DNA from: Sporobolomyces roseus
Taxonomy: Eukaryota; Basidiomycota; Microbotryomycetes; Sporidiobolales; Sporidiobolaceae
Assembly: GCA_016617785.1 (NCBI GenBank)
Contig: JADILM010000001.1
Span: 2,480,001-2,544,000 of the forward strand
Length of the DNA: 64,000 nucleotides
Reading direction: 5' to 3'
In this document: positions 22,874-34,133 of the stretch, piece by piece
How the letters are laid out: each line of letters opens with the position of its first letter
Position numbering within the stretch: position 1 is the first letter of the stretch
The notes under the pieces: generated by a model
Told to the model about the DNA's origin: nothing
Databases searched by the model: none
The model's input: the letters and a program-made list of their open reading frames with translations, nothing else
Made by a program: the position numbers and the translations under genes

Positions 22874-25601
22874 TTAGTCAAGGCCATCGAACTGAGCACC
22901 TGAGAGACCTCCAGTCCCTTGAGCAGCTACATTCTTATCCTTTTTCCATCCTCCCAACTTCTTCTCTTCCTTCTTTTCCCGCTTCTGTCTCGCCAATTCC
23001 GCTTTCCAATCCGCCGCCGCTTCCGCATCATCCTCTTCCGCACCACTGGGCACCTCTCCTCTCGCTAATGACTCGGCAGTCTGCTTCGCTTTCGCTCGAG
23101 CCATCTTCTTCGCTCGTCGTGCAGCTTTTCTAGCTTCCGCATCGTCCTTCGCTGACCAAGCTTTGTTCTTGTCGGCTTGCTTGGGCTTCTTCTTTGCTGG
23201 CTCTCCCTCCGTTGCTCCTTCGACTGGGTCCCCTTCTGCTGTTGCTGACGGTGCTGAATCGGCGGTTCGCTTTCGAGCAGCTTGTTTCGCTTGATACGTT
23301 GCGAGTTCAGTCTTGCGTTGTTTCTCACGAACTTTGTCGGCGTAGGCATAGGTATCCCACTATCGAGCGAGAGGACACTCGTCAGTCTTTTGCAGGGAAG
23401 TTCGAGGATTCGACAAAACTTACATCGATCTCAGCGTCAGTCCATCGTTCTTTAACATCCTTCTCTTTCCCTTTCAATTCCGGCATCTTTGGCATCTTGA
23501 GTAAACCGAATGACTGAGCTAAACCGATCATGTCGAGATCTTGTAATCGGAAAAGGTAAGAAGCTTCGTGTTTGGTGTAGGATCGGATCGAGGAAACGAA
23601 TGCTTTCAAACCCTGTTTCGACGAGGGGCCCAATTAGTTTTGACAGTGACAAGGCGAGGAAGCGAGAGAACTTACTCGGTCATGTAAATCTCGATCGGTG
23701 AGAACAGCTTTACGTAGGTCGCTCAGCATAGTTTGTGATTCCTCCTCGAGTGAAGTTGACGAAGAGTTGTATCGCATAGCTTTCAGCGGGATCTTTCGAA
23801 CGTTCAAAAACTCTGTGAAACCGAATCGATCAGCACCGAATCAGGGGCGAAGAACGAACTCAGACTTACCGACATATCCCTCTTCTCGACCTTTGTTCAG
23901 CAACACGACCGCCTTTCCTGTTCGACCAGCCCTCGCAGTCCTCCCTACTCGATGACCGAATACCCTTGGATCGACTGGCGGATCCACTTGAATGACTACA
24001 TCGACGTCGGGAAGATCGAGACCTCGAGCTGCCACGTCGGTACAGAGGAGAATGCCGGGAGTGGTCGAAGGAAGTTGTGTGAATGAGGTGTAGGTTGCAG
24101 ACCTTCGATTTGGTGACTGCTGGCCATGAAGGGAGTGAAGGGAGAATCCAGCTTTGGTGAGTGAAGGGAGAGCCGAGAGAACCTGCACGCATCAAACCTA
24201 CTCTTAGCTCTGACGGTATCGTAGTTTATAAGAGATTGAGACGTACCTTGAAGAAGTAATCGACGCAAGCACAGGTCGCGAAGTAAACGATAAATTTGCG
24301 AGCTCCCGCTACATCTTCTCCCTCTGTCGCGAATGCTTCTTGCTTGAGGATACGCAGGAGCATTGCTGTTCGCTCTGACGCGGCGCAGACGACATAGCCA
24401 TTCTGCAGTCTGTAGAGTTTGAACCAGTCAGGAGATGAGGAGTCGGCTTGGATTGAGCAAGAGAACTGACAGAGTTGGGATCTTTCGGTCTCCATCTTCT
24501 GCCTTTGCCTTTCCCTTCAGATTCTTCGCTTCGACTTTGACGACTACTCTGACAGGGTTTCGTAATCCGACTCGTACGAGTTGAGATAGTGCATCGCTCA
24601 TAGTTGCCGAGAAGAGACCAGTTCGACGTTGTTTTGGGAAGTGATCGAGAAGTCGAGTCAAAGTTGGAGTAAAACCGAGGTCGAGAAGTCTAGAAGGTGG
24701 ATTTACGATACATCTGAAGTGAGGACTAGGAACGGAGGGATGAGAGAGAAAACGTGGACGCACCGGTCTGCTTCGTCCATGACGAGCACCTCGAGACCTC
24801 TCGTATCTCCCACTCCGACACCGCTTTCTTTCCTCGCTCCACTACTCTTTCCCTTCTTTCCCATTGCTACACTACTGCTTCCAAGCAAGAACTCTTCCAA
24901 TCTTCCCGGAGTTCCAATCAAAATATCTGCTCCTGTGTCGTAGAACGCTTGCTTGTCTGCTTGCAACGAGTTTCCACCGATGAGAAGCAGAGGAGGAGCG
25001 ATGATGCGAGATGAGGCTGGGGGAGCTGCTGAGGTTGAGGGATCAGAAGGGTCGGAATTTTCGAGACCAGGTTGAGCCGAGATGAAGTGCTGGAAGACCG
25101 AGTGGATCTGAATCGCTAGCTCCCTGTTGCCTCATGATTGTTAGTTCATTGGATCGAGGAATGCAGTTGGGAGAACTTGCCTGGTGGGAGAGACGATAAT
25201 TGCACCAATTTCTCGCTTTCCAAGCGGTTTGTCCCTCCTGAGTAGCTTCTCTAGCACAGGGATAACGAATGCAAGTGTTTTGCCAGAACCAGTAACAGCC
25301 TAGCGTGAGAGATGGTCAAGTTGTCAGCTTCATCTAAAGATGGGCTGGGAAGAGCGAGACTAACCTCGACGACTACGTCCTTGTGCTGCATGAAGAGTGG
25401 AATAGTGCTAGCTTGTACTGGAGTCATCTGTTCGAATCCCATGTCGCGTATGACATCGGATCTGTTGATAGGAAAAAAGGTGAGCAAAAGTAGCTGGTTT
25501 GGAGCAGTGCGAGCAGCTTACACCCAAGGAGTTAGCTGAGGATTGATCTTGGACCATGCGCCAGCATAGCTAGGGGCGGCAGCGAGGCGATCGAGCGACA
25601 T
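22874..25601 (-). CDS. SPB4: ATP-dependent DEAD-box RNA helicase Spb4 (DDX55), 60S ribosome biogenesis
   Basis: 720 aa. Exons: 25601-25522, 25461-25365, 25299-25181, 25123-24764, 24689-24471, 24409-24247, 24182-23870, 23812-23676, 23612-23424, 23359-22874. Motifs in order: [15 protein letters not shown] (Q motif), AVTGSGKT (I), SPTREL (Ia), GTPGR (Ib), VMDEADR (II), FSATMS (III), [30 protein letters not shown] (V), [10 protein letters not shown] (VI). The [12 protein letters not shown] block and the Lys-rich coiled tail ([26 protein letters not shown]) are specific to Spb4/DDX55, a nucleolar factor for 27S pre-rRNA processing. Intron 25180-25124 has an inferred GC donor inside motif Ia. Convergent with the importin gene; stops 90 bp apart. 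Confidence 0.92.
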
Positions 25602-26373
25602 CTTGAGGGATGGAAACTTTCTGTCATATTTTCTGAGATTTTGAAAAATTTGAAGTCCTTCGCGCGGAATCCGTCTATGTCCGATATCGTTTCCCCCCCA
25701 ACGTAAGGGACTGCCGTTGGTAGATACTCTCAGCATCGTATCCATTGATCATGCTAGCCCACGTACAGCGGATAACAATGTCGACATCGATCTTTTCGTC
25801 TTCCTTCGCAGACAGCGCTACTTCCGTCCGAGGGGCCACACGCAGGCAGATCTTGATGTCACGAAGACGCCCACGTTGACACGTACTCAAGCATAGATAC
25901 CGCGAGGGGGAACAGGGAGGTCCTCTCTCTCGATTCAGTGTTACCGATCTTCAGCTTCGAAACATCGCAACGATGGTTGATCTGAGACGACGCTGAATCG
26001 CACAGCTTTGTCTGATAATCAACGCTAGACACATTGGAAACGAGACGGGCGTTTGTCCGCATGTACTTGGTCGCGCAAGGTCAATCGTTGCGAACGATCG
26101 ATATTAACTTGCGATGATGTAAAATAGCTAAGAATCGCTTACCCTATTTCACCGCGATGTCAAAGTGGACAAGATATAAGCGGTATTTCGCTACACGAGA
26201 CTGGCTCTCTTCGAAATCGGAACACTTGACGTACCCGGATCCTTTGCGTCGATTCCTGCCTATAAATTCCGCTTCTCGTTCTGCTCTTACTCTCTCTTTC
26301 CTTTCCATCACTCTACTTCTTCACCCTCTTCACCACCTCCCACCCACACACCAACCCCCAACTAACTAAACAT
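25602..26373. other. Divergent intergenic region, SPB4 and KGG-type stress gene
   Basis: About 770 bp. It holds a TATA box near 26261 for the rightward gene, a CT-rich stretch (26275-26370) just upstream of its ATG, and two AGGGG pentamers (25831-25835 and 25905-25909). Those pentamers resemble the stress-response element of ascomycete yeasts; their relevance here is a guess. Short open frames in both directions look random. Confidence 0.5.
26261..26267 (+). promoter_or_regulatory. TATA box of the KGG-type stress protein gene
   Basis: TATAAAT lies 113 bp upstream of the ATG at 26374, followed by a pyrimidine-rich leader. Position and context fit a strong inducible core promoter. Confidence 0.55.
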
Positions 26374-27033
26374 GGTGAGCCTTTCTCTCGTTTCTTCTTT
26401 GACCTCGTCGATCTCAAACTGACTTTCTTTCTCCCCCACTTCCCCTCCTTCCTTTCCTTCACTCTCCTTCACTACTTCTACTCCTCGTCGATGCCCACTC
26501 CCACCCACTTCTTCGTCGCTCCTTTCCTTCGTCTTCAATCAGTCTTCCGACGGAGCGTACAAGCCTACCGAACACGATGGCAAGACCAAGGATGGAGAGA
26601 AGGACGCTCGTGTATCATCTGAACATGGTAAGTACCTATCACTCCGATCGATACCAATTCCATTGCCTCCATACTCACCCAGTTTTGTGTCGATTTAGGT
26701 TTCGGCGCCGATCACGAAGCGGCGGTTGAGCAGGGAAAGAAGGGAGGCGCTACGCAACCTGAATCCGTGTACAAGCCCTCTGAGCACGACGGTTTAAAGA
26801 AGGACGGTACTCCCGATCAGCGTATGTCGTCTGAACATGGTGAGTTTGCGAATTTTCACTTTTTCCCTCCTTTTCCCCCTTTCCTCCTCTCCCACGCACT
26901 CCAAACCTCTCCCACCCTCTTCCAATCATAACTAATCACCATCATACGCTATCTAGGCTTCGGCGGGGACCGCGAGCGCGCCTCGGAGGAAGGAAAGAAG
27001 GGAGGCAAGTCTTCCGGCGGTGACGACGAGTAA
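26374..27033 (+). CDS. Small hydrophilic KGG-repeat (LEA-like) stress protein, two tandem repeats
   Basis: 101 aa. Exons: 26374-26376 (the ATG alone), 26543-26627, 26699-26839, 26957-27033. The protein is nearly all polar, with no Cys or Trp. It is built from two 40-residue repeats (about 7-46 and 53-92) that are 28/40 identical: YKPTEHDG...SSEHGFGADHEAA...GKKGG and YKPSEHDG...SSEHGFGGDRERA...GKKGG. The 'E..GKKGG' ends resemble the KGG and group-1 LEA (Em-like) stress proteins of bacteria and plants and similar small fungal proteins. A protective role in desiccation or other stress is inferred. Each repeat is cut by a phase-1 intron at the same residue (SSEHG|FG). Introns are longer than usual for the window (166, 71, 117 nt). 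Confidence 0.75.
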
Positions 27034-27458
27034 ACGCACTCTGTTAGCTTAGTTTACCTACAGTACCTTCTGTTGTATACATTCGAAGTTTGAAATCAGT
27101 CAACGAAGTCCTCCGTTCTACACATCTATGCCTTGTCGCCTCGTGTTTTTCGAAAACTCTTTCTCCCGTTTCTCCTTCTGTGGTTGCCTCACTTCGCCCC
27201 GCTTTGGTCCTATATAGCTCTGTTTGACGTTTGATTTCTATAAGGCCTCGGCTAGCTGAATCCCGCCTTCCCCAGTCTCATCTCCTTCGTCAAAGATGTT
27301 TTGCACATGATTTCGCTCTCCTCCCACCAGCGCTGCCTGCTCTCGCGCCGCTCTCACACGGATACACAGAGTATAGTCTCTACCTCTGGAGTATATCGAG
27401 GCGAAGCGAGTCTCCGGAGATTACGCAACGGAGTCGTTCGGATTTTTGGAAAAGCAAG
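27034..27458. other. Intergenic region with TATATA motif before guanine deaminase
   Basis: About 425 bp: 3' UTR of the KGG gene, then the guanine deaminase promoter. TATATA occurs at 27211-27216. The reading frame of exon 1 of the deaminase stays open upstream to 27231 but contains no ATG before 27459. Confidence 0.45.
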
Positions 27459-29685
27459 ATGTTGAACGACACTCCTTCCTCCTCCCAGTCACCTCAACTC
27501 CTGATCGAGACTACGTTTAGATATGGTACAGTACTCGATCTTCTCACCTGCCCGTCCATCGCTGATCTTGCCGCTCCTCAAAGTAGACTCCCCCACAACC
27601 TCGACGAATCTTCCATGGCACCGCTATCCACTCAAAGTCACTCACCGAGATCAAATACCTGCACAATACGCTTATCGGAGTAGACGAGATCGGTCTTATC
27701 GCTTTCGTAGAGGAGAATGCTGAGGATAAAGATGTAGAAGAGAAGATCAAACAGCATGGATGGGATCTTGCAGGGGAGGGCGTAGAGCTGACAAGATTGA
27801 GTAAGGGAGAGTTCTTGATCCCTGGGTGAGTTATCCTTTCCGCTAGCGGTGATCCTTCACCTTCGCACCTTCGAATCTGGTTAGTCGCTATTCTGACCCG
27901 TTGTTCGCCTACAGCTTTGTCGATACACATACACATGCTCCTCAGCATATCAATGCAGCGTTCGGGCAGCAGTACGAGCTCTTGGATTGGTTAAAATACG
28001 TTACTTTCCCTGCCGAAGCGAAGGTTAGTCGCCATTTCTCTACTTTCCCGGCATCGATTGATCGCTGACGGTGTCGAGCGACAGTTCCGAGATCCCGTGT
28101 ATGCTCGCCGAACGTATGAGGGCGTAGTGCAGCGAGTCATCAACATGGGTACCAGTGAGTTTCGCTGTTTCGCTTCTTTGGTCAATTCTCTCGCTAAGCT
28201 GACTATCTCGTACTCACAGCTACATGCTGCTGGTACGGTACACTTCATATGACTACTAGAATCCTCGCTGCGATCTGCCACAGAAGGGGACAGAGAGCTC
28301 TCGTCGGAAAGTGCAACATGGATCGAAACAGCGCACCTGACTATCAAGAGGAATCCGCAAGTCTCGTTCCCCGTAGTCCCCCAGCAGCTGCAAGTGTTGA
28401 CTCGTCCATTCTGTTGTGTAGGCTGCGAAGAGTCTAGCAGATACCGAAGAATACGTCGCGTTCGTTCGCAAGAATTGCTGCAGTCCCCTCCCGAACGCAA
28501 CAAACAAAAATCTTTCTTCACTCGTCCAACCGGTCCTTACTCCACGATTCGCAATCTCTTGCTCAGAAGAATGTATGGAGGGTCTAGGGAAAATGATGGA
28601 CAACGATCCGGATCTTCCACTGCAGACTCACCTCGCGGAGAATCCCGCCGAGATCGAATTCACAAAGTGTGAGCACCTCATCACTCACTAGATGTGTTCT
28701 TTAACGCGCTCTGCTGATACTTTCGCCAATTCCTCGCAAAACAGCACTCTTCCCTTCGGCACCTTCCTACACTGCAGTCTACGATCAATACCGATTACTC
28801 AGACCAAACACAATCCTCGCTCATTGTGTCCATCTCGAAGAATCAGAACTCGATTTGATCAAGAAACGAGAATCTGGAATCTCTCACTGCCCAAACTCGA
28901 ATTTCAACCTTCGAAGCGGAACTTCGAGAGTCGCCGATATGCTCGACAAGGGAATCAAGGTAGGATTGGGTACAGATGTCAGCGGTGGAACTGCTATCGG
29001 TATTCTCTCGGCTATGTGAGCTCTTTCTCATCTTTCTCACCTTTCTCATCGCGCGCTCGACTAAACCGTAATACCCGATAATTCTGCAGTCGATCCGCTT
29101 CAACATGTTCAAAGACCATCATCTTCACGGATCGAGCCAATTCCTCCTCGACTGAACCAGCTGCCAACCAAGAATCCTCCTCAACGATCGTTTCTCCCGA
29201 TGGCGAATCTCGACCAACCGGTTTCTTCGCTCGATCTCATCTCACGCTCGAAACCCTCTTCTACCTCGCAACTCTAGGAGGAGCTCAGCTGTGTCGAATG
29301 GAGGATCGAATTGGTTCTTTCGAGGTCGGAAAGGAGTTCGATGCTTTACTCGTTCAAACTGGTCAAAGATCTTCGACGTCAACAACTTCAGAAGAGGGAC
29401 GGAACGAAGGCTTGGAGATGCTCGCTTTAGAGGAGGAGATGGAGAGTGTCATGCCTGATCTGGGGAAAGGATTCAACCCGAGTTTGATCGTTGAACCCGA
29501 CGAATCAGTTGAGAAAGTCTTTGAAAAGTTCCTCTTTGCCGTGAGTCATTATCCTGTAGTCTCTCAAGTCTTACGAGTAGTAAGCTGACTCTTCCCCGCC
29601 GTGAATCCTGTAGGGAGATGATCGAAATATCGGAAGCGTGTTCGTTCGAGGTCGTGTAATCGGAGGAGCTCGACCTCTGCGATGA
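27459..29685 (+). CDS. GUD1: Guanine deaminase
   Basis: 555 aa. Exons: 27459-27530, 27587-27825, 27915-28023, 28085-28154, 28220-28356, 28422-28668, 28745-29015, 29090-29540, 29614-29685. It converts guanine to xanthine in the cytosol (purine salvage). Amidohydrolase metal and catalytic motifs are present: GFVDTHTHAPQ (zinc HxH), QTHLAENPAEIEF, a Leu-Ala-His-Cys-Val-His strand, and LGTDVSGG (catalytic Asp). The N-terminal stretch IFHGTAIHSKSLTEIKYL is typical of guanine deaminases. The length exceeds human GDA (454) mainly through a Ser/Thr/Glu-rich insert around 390-490. Intron 28357-28421 has an inferred GC donor. The first intron (27531-27586, GTACTC donor) is the least certain splice. Confidence 0.9.
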
Positions 29686-29940
29686 TCCTCAAGATGCGGC
29701 GGCATGAGATTAGCGACGATAGCTCATAAGTATAAGTTTAGTCTTCCGGTGTTGTAGAAGCCAACCTCTGCGAATATAGACTCGAGAACTGAATCTGAAC
29801 GAAACCTTGCTCTCAAAATCCGAGAATGTCAGGTTGAGTAATTTGCCTACTTCTACAATGATTACAACAAATGACTACGACGTCTTCTGTGCGGAAGGGA
29901 ATACGAGGCGTGAGGAAGCTCTACATGCTGACGACCGTGT

Positions 29941-30872
29941 CTAGTCCGATTCACTCCCACTTCCTCCGGCACCATCATCACTGTCTGCCAGATCTGCGTT
30001 GTTCGCTACTCCTCCCATTGTCTGTTCTCGGATAGCTTCTCGAATCATCTGGACGATGGATTTGTCGGTTTCTGAACTGTCTGGATGAAGGTAATCAACG
30101 ATTTTAAGACCATGTCGATCTTTGATGCTGTTCATGGCGGCCACTACTCAGTATGGCTTCGCGTGGGGCGAGACTGAAGTAGGAATTTGACGAACCTAGG
30201 ATTCGCTCCCGCTTCCAACAGCATTTCAATCACTCCTTGTCTCGCACCCTCGTTCTCAAGTTTGACAGCCAGATGCAAAGGTGTCGCTCGATCCAGTCGA
30301 TTCTGGAGGTCGACATCTGTACCGTCTGTTTCGAGGAGGAGTTGAAGTGCGTCGGGAGAAGGGGAGGAAGCGCTAGAATTTGAGGCGAAGGGTGGAATAG
30401 AAAGTCAGTCTCAAAGCAAGGCGCGTTTTACAGCGCTGTTCTGACTCACGCATAGTGAAGGGCTGTCAAGTGGAACAAGGAAAAGTCAGCTCGCGAAACA
30501 TGCAAGGCCGAAATAGGAGGTTGATCGAGAATTGAGGGAGCAACGCTCGAGTTTGCGGCACCCCCGACACGCCCAGCAGCTCATTCGGTATCTACTCTCC
30601 ATACTACTTCTCTTCTCTGGAACTCGCCTAGCTGTACTGAAGCGAAAGTTGACTTACCAGTGTTTCCCAAACCATCTTGATAATTCACATCACAAGCTTC
30701 TTCTCCGTTCAAACATTCTTCTATCAGATCCGCCAAGTCTTGCTTCGCGGCGGCTACGAGTCGTTCATCTAGCGGGTGGGGAAGAGGAGGGAAAGTTGAA
30801 GGACGTGTAAATCAACCTCGTCATTCAGTAAAGGAAGAAGAAGGGAAGATACTGCTTACTTGCGGTGGACAT
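29941..30872 (-). CDS. Small ankyrin-repeat protein, 166 aa
   Basis: Exons: 30872-30860 (13 nt), 30768-30658, 30462-30450 (13 nt), 30372-30196, 30127-29941. Two to three ankyrin repeats: NYQDGLGNTALHYAASS, then LQNRLDRATPLHLAVK and GVIEMLLEAGANPSIKDRHG. The C-terminus is acidic and Gly/Ser-rich (DSDDGAGGSGSESD). The layout (short N-terminus, few ankyrins, acidic tail) recalls Yar1-like ribosomal-protein chaperones, but I would not assign that function. Phase matching requires a 13-nt exon coding ALHYA. The intron 30463-30657 is long (195 nt). Convergent with guanine deaminase (stops 255 bp apart). Confidence 0.8.
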
Positions 30873-31388
30873 TCTGTGAAGAGCGGGAGTAGCAAACAGA
30901 AGCGAGAGATGGAGCGGTTCGAGTACAAAAATAAGGGTGAAAGGGAAAGCAGGAGAAGAAGCGAAGAAGGAGTTACTTCGCAAGATTCTTCCTGAGCTGT
31001 ACAGGCGGACATGGGCAGGAGCGGACGGAGAAGCTATAGAGCGTGCGAAATGCGAAGAGAGTGAGGTTGGAAAGTGAGCAATTTGCGAAACTTGGACATT
31101 TCGACTTTTCGACGTGCGCTACAACATTCGTTCTGATTTTGAGTTCAAGACGACGGCATATCGTCACGGTCGCTACACGGACTCTCTCGGAGCATCGTGA
31201 GTCCTCGTCTCGAAGAGCGCCCGCAGAGATCGAGCTTGCTTTTTTCGCTTCGCAACGAAAGCTCACCTTCACGTCGCTACACGCTTGTTTGTAGCGGCTC
31301 ACCCACGAGCTCGCTGAGGGTTATAGTGTCTATAGTGATCTCAGGCTGCTTAGCGAGCTTCGATCATCGTCATTCTTGGGAGTTGAAG
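30873..31388. other. Intergenic region upstream of ankyrin gene
   Basis: About 515 bp. Open frames on both strands overlap one another, have random-looking composition and lack splice-supported continuity. I see no convincing gene, RNA or repeat. Confidence 0.4.
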
Positions 31389-31868
31389 ATGCAGGGAAAC
31401 AAAGACCCTCAAGAAACACCTTTCCCGATCGATACGCCTCTCGCATACCGACAAGTCCCACTATGCAGAGACCCGATACAATTCAGTCCTTCACAGCTGA
31501 GCGCTGTTCAAGAGTTCTGCCCGTGGCGACAAAAGGGAATTCGTGAAAACGCTTTCTAAAGCTCAATTTACGAGGTTCGAGGCGGCGCAGCCCGTTCGAG
31601 CACTTGATGAGTTCATCTCTCGTCACAATGCATATCTGAGGCTCTCAACGCAATGCCGTCCTCCTGGTGGGAGCAGTCGCACTCGAAAAGCGTCCGTGTC
31701 AAGATTTTGCGAAACTCTTCCGACCGACCTTTCTCTCTCGACTTCTTCATCTGTGACGAGGCAGATTCCTCGCAGTGGAGCACCAGGACGAAGACGGCAA
31801 CAGGAGTTGCCGAATCAGACCTGTTTGAGGAGAGACCGAGTTTGGAGTACGAGTTTGAAAGCCACTAA
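31389..31868 (+). CDS. Possible small two-exon gene, 136 aa, unknown
   Basis: Tentative model: exons 31389-31542 and 31612-31868, with a 69-nt GTGAAA...GATGAG intron, in frame to TAA. The second exon has good protein-like composition (PSSWWEQSHSKSVRVKILRN, RPFSLDFFICDEAD). The first exon is less convincing. The GTGAAA donor is weak and no family is recognised. It may be noise. Confidence 0.3.
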
Positions 31869-32276
31869 GCTTGAATTTAGCCTTCGCACTCTGTTGTTCA
31901 GTCCATCTTGTTCCGTTAACGACAAGAAACTCAGCCCTCCCCACTGGCTCCCACAAGTTGTCGAGAAATTGTCGCTTCTGCTCTCGTTCAGAGGCCGATT
32001 GCTGTTTTTAGTGCGAAGCCAGTGACCGAACGTCAAATTTCGGTCAGTCGTCGCAGTGGAGAGATCTAGCTAAATCGGCAAGGACAGCTTACAGTACTGT
32101 ACACTCGCGCGGATCGATTCAAAGGATCTGCTACCCCATAATGAAAGATTCGGTGAGAAACGTCAATCGCTTTTCGACAAGTTTCCGAAAAGTTCGAGAC
32201 TCTTCTCTCTCCCCTTCACCCATTTGTGACTCTCGCTCTCCCACCTCACCTCACCCCACTCAAATCAGCTATAACA
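31869..32276. other. Intergenic region upstream of small membrane protein gene
   Basis: About 400 bp. It ends in a pyrimidine-rich segment (32205-32265) typical of fungal promoters just before the ATG at 32277. Nothing else recognised. Confidence 0.45.
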
Positions 32277-33144
32277 ATGCCTGGAGACGATTTTGCTGAA
32301 AAAACCGCAGAAATGAATCGTCCAGTGCGAAAGTTCTTGATGAAACCCCGTACCATTGCGTGAGTCTCCCCTTCTTCTGCTCACGGCGATGGAGCAGTAT
32401 GACGCGAGCTCCCTGTCAACACCACCTGAGCGATATCGTTGACCTCGCTTGCCTCACAGTTATGCTCTAGGATTTTTCCTTCTCTTCGGATTGGGTTAGT
32501 CCGCACTTCCTCCTCGTCGACCCCAGACTACATTCATGGAAAGCTGACTCACGACTATTCTCGCACAGCTGCCGGTCAAGTCGGAACTACGAGTCAGCAA
32601 CTTCAGTAAGTCGTCGAGATTCTGTTGCCTACGACGATTTCTCCTCTCCCTTTCGCCCCTCCGTTCCCCTCGATTCCGCCATTCCCCTCGTTACTAACGG
32701 TTTTCTCCTTGCTCATTGTAGAAAGTACGGAGACGCCGTCATCAACTACAAGAACCCTCAAACGAAACACTTGATCGGTCTCTTGCTCTTCTCCGGCATC
32801 GCTTCACTCTTAGTCGCCCTTGGTTCTCCCTTCCTCCCTCTTTTCTTCCTCGCTTTCCTCGTCTTTGCCATGGCCGTGATCGATATCGTCGGTGAGTACT
32901 CTCTTCGAGGTCCTGAGCTATTTTCCATCGCACCTCACTGACCTCTTTCGATTGAATTCGTGAAGGCGCTGGCTTGCTCAACCATCAATCACCCTTCAGC
33001 ATGGATAGCTCGATCTACAAGGGTCTCGAAGGCATCTCGTGGGCCAAGTTCGCAGTCGGTTTCCTCCTCACTGTCGCCCTCATCGCCGACGCAGTCATCC
33101 ACAGCAAGAAACAGCAAAAGAGGCACTTCGTCTACGGGGAGTAA
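32277..33144 (+). CDS. Small multi-spanning membrane protein, 167 aa, unknown
   Basis: Exons: 32277-32359, 32460-32494, 32569-32605, 32722-32891, 32966-33144, all phases consistent. Four hydrophobic segments are seen, at about residues 28-43 (ALGFFLLFGLAAG), 69-90 (IGLLLFSGIASLLVALG), 92-111 (LPLFFLAFLVFAMAVIDIV) and 135-152 (FAVGFLLTVALIADAVI). The N-terminus is charged, and the basic C-terminus ends KKQQKRHFVYGE, where a KKxx-like cluster is not exactly terminal. The family is not recognised. An ER or mitochondrial membrane location is possible but not shown. Confidence 0.7.
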
Positions 33145-34133
33145 ACGAGCTCTTTCGCTTGATCCCCTTGACCAACAACCTTTGTTCTCACTCCTCCTAA
33201 TCTCCCCCAGCTTTCGAAGCTTTTTGCACATAGTACATACACAGATAGCCCTATAACCTTAATTCTCCCTCTCCTCGCAATATACACTCTGATTTGATCG
33301 ATACAAGTGCATCTGAGAGCATTGTCTCTTGACGCAGAGTACTCGGATTTTGCGAAAGCTTTGGCTTTCGGGGAAACTTCGATCGCAAGCTTCGCCGACA
33401 GCAGAACCGGACGAGGAGGCGCATACCGCACAAATGCAGCCTCAGCTATAAGCTGCGTTCGTCAACAACTCTCCCGCTGAGTTTGAACGCGTAAGGAAGT
33501 CGTGCGAAGGGACCGACTCGGAGAAGGAAAGCTTTTGTCCACAATTTTCGTATTCCTGCGTCGATCAGCTCTCTGGCTTACTGTCATGCCTAGATCTGGG
33601 TGACGGTGACTGACTGCATTGAATTCAAGTTGCGAAGTTTTGTCGGGTTGAAGCGTTCCGACGAATTTCCTCTCTCTCCTTATCGTAACTCAACTTGCTC
33701 ACCAGATACTATCGGAACTCGACATCACTGCCCACGGTACTATCTTAGTCGAGCTGCGACAGCCATCAGCTCTCGCTAATCGAATCCAGCACTCCAGTAA
33801 CCAGCGAGTTGGGAAAGATTAGTAGGTTATTCCATCAGTCGGAACCCTTATTGATAGCCCGGGTAGCACTGCGTGAGCTCCAATTATGCCCCAACATTCC
33901 TCTCAGTCGCCCGGCTAAGCTTACTCTGGTTCCAAACAGCTTCATCTACAGGCTCATCTTGAACTAGGCAATCTTCCTCCCTCAGCGGGTCTTGTTACGC
34001 TGGAGTACAACTATAGTAGAGGTGAGCACCATATATTACATCTGGCGCGGTCAGATAGCTAATAGAGTCTACTCTGATTCGATTAGGCCGTCTCGGGAGG
34101 GGACTCGCTCTGTACCCTAACGAGGGAGCTCCT
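33145..34133. other. Long intergenic region before TSC2, with a probable upstream exon
   Basis: About 990 bp. Its right end contains a well-formed intron, 34022-34086 (GTGAGC...GATTAG). The frame stays open from about 33947 through that intron into the TSC2 exon at 34087, but no ATG was found upstream. These may be 5' UTR exons or an unfinished N-terminus. The rest is featureless to me. Confidence 0.45.

Noticed and set aside
25859..26062. Minus-strand open frame upstream of SPB4
   Set aside because: Short, random composition, in a promoter region; no splice-supported continuation.
27231..27458. N-terminal extension of guanine deaminase
   Set aside because: The frame is open but begins only with TTG; first ATG is at 27459 and the extension has UTR-like composition.
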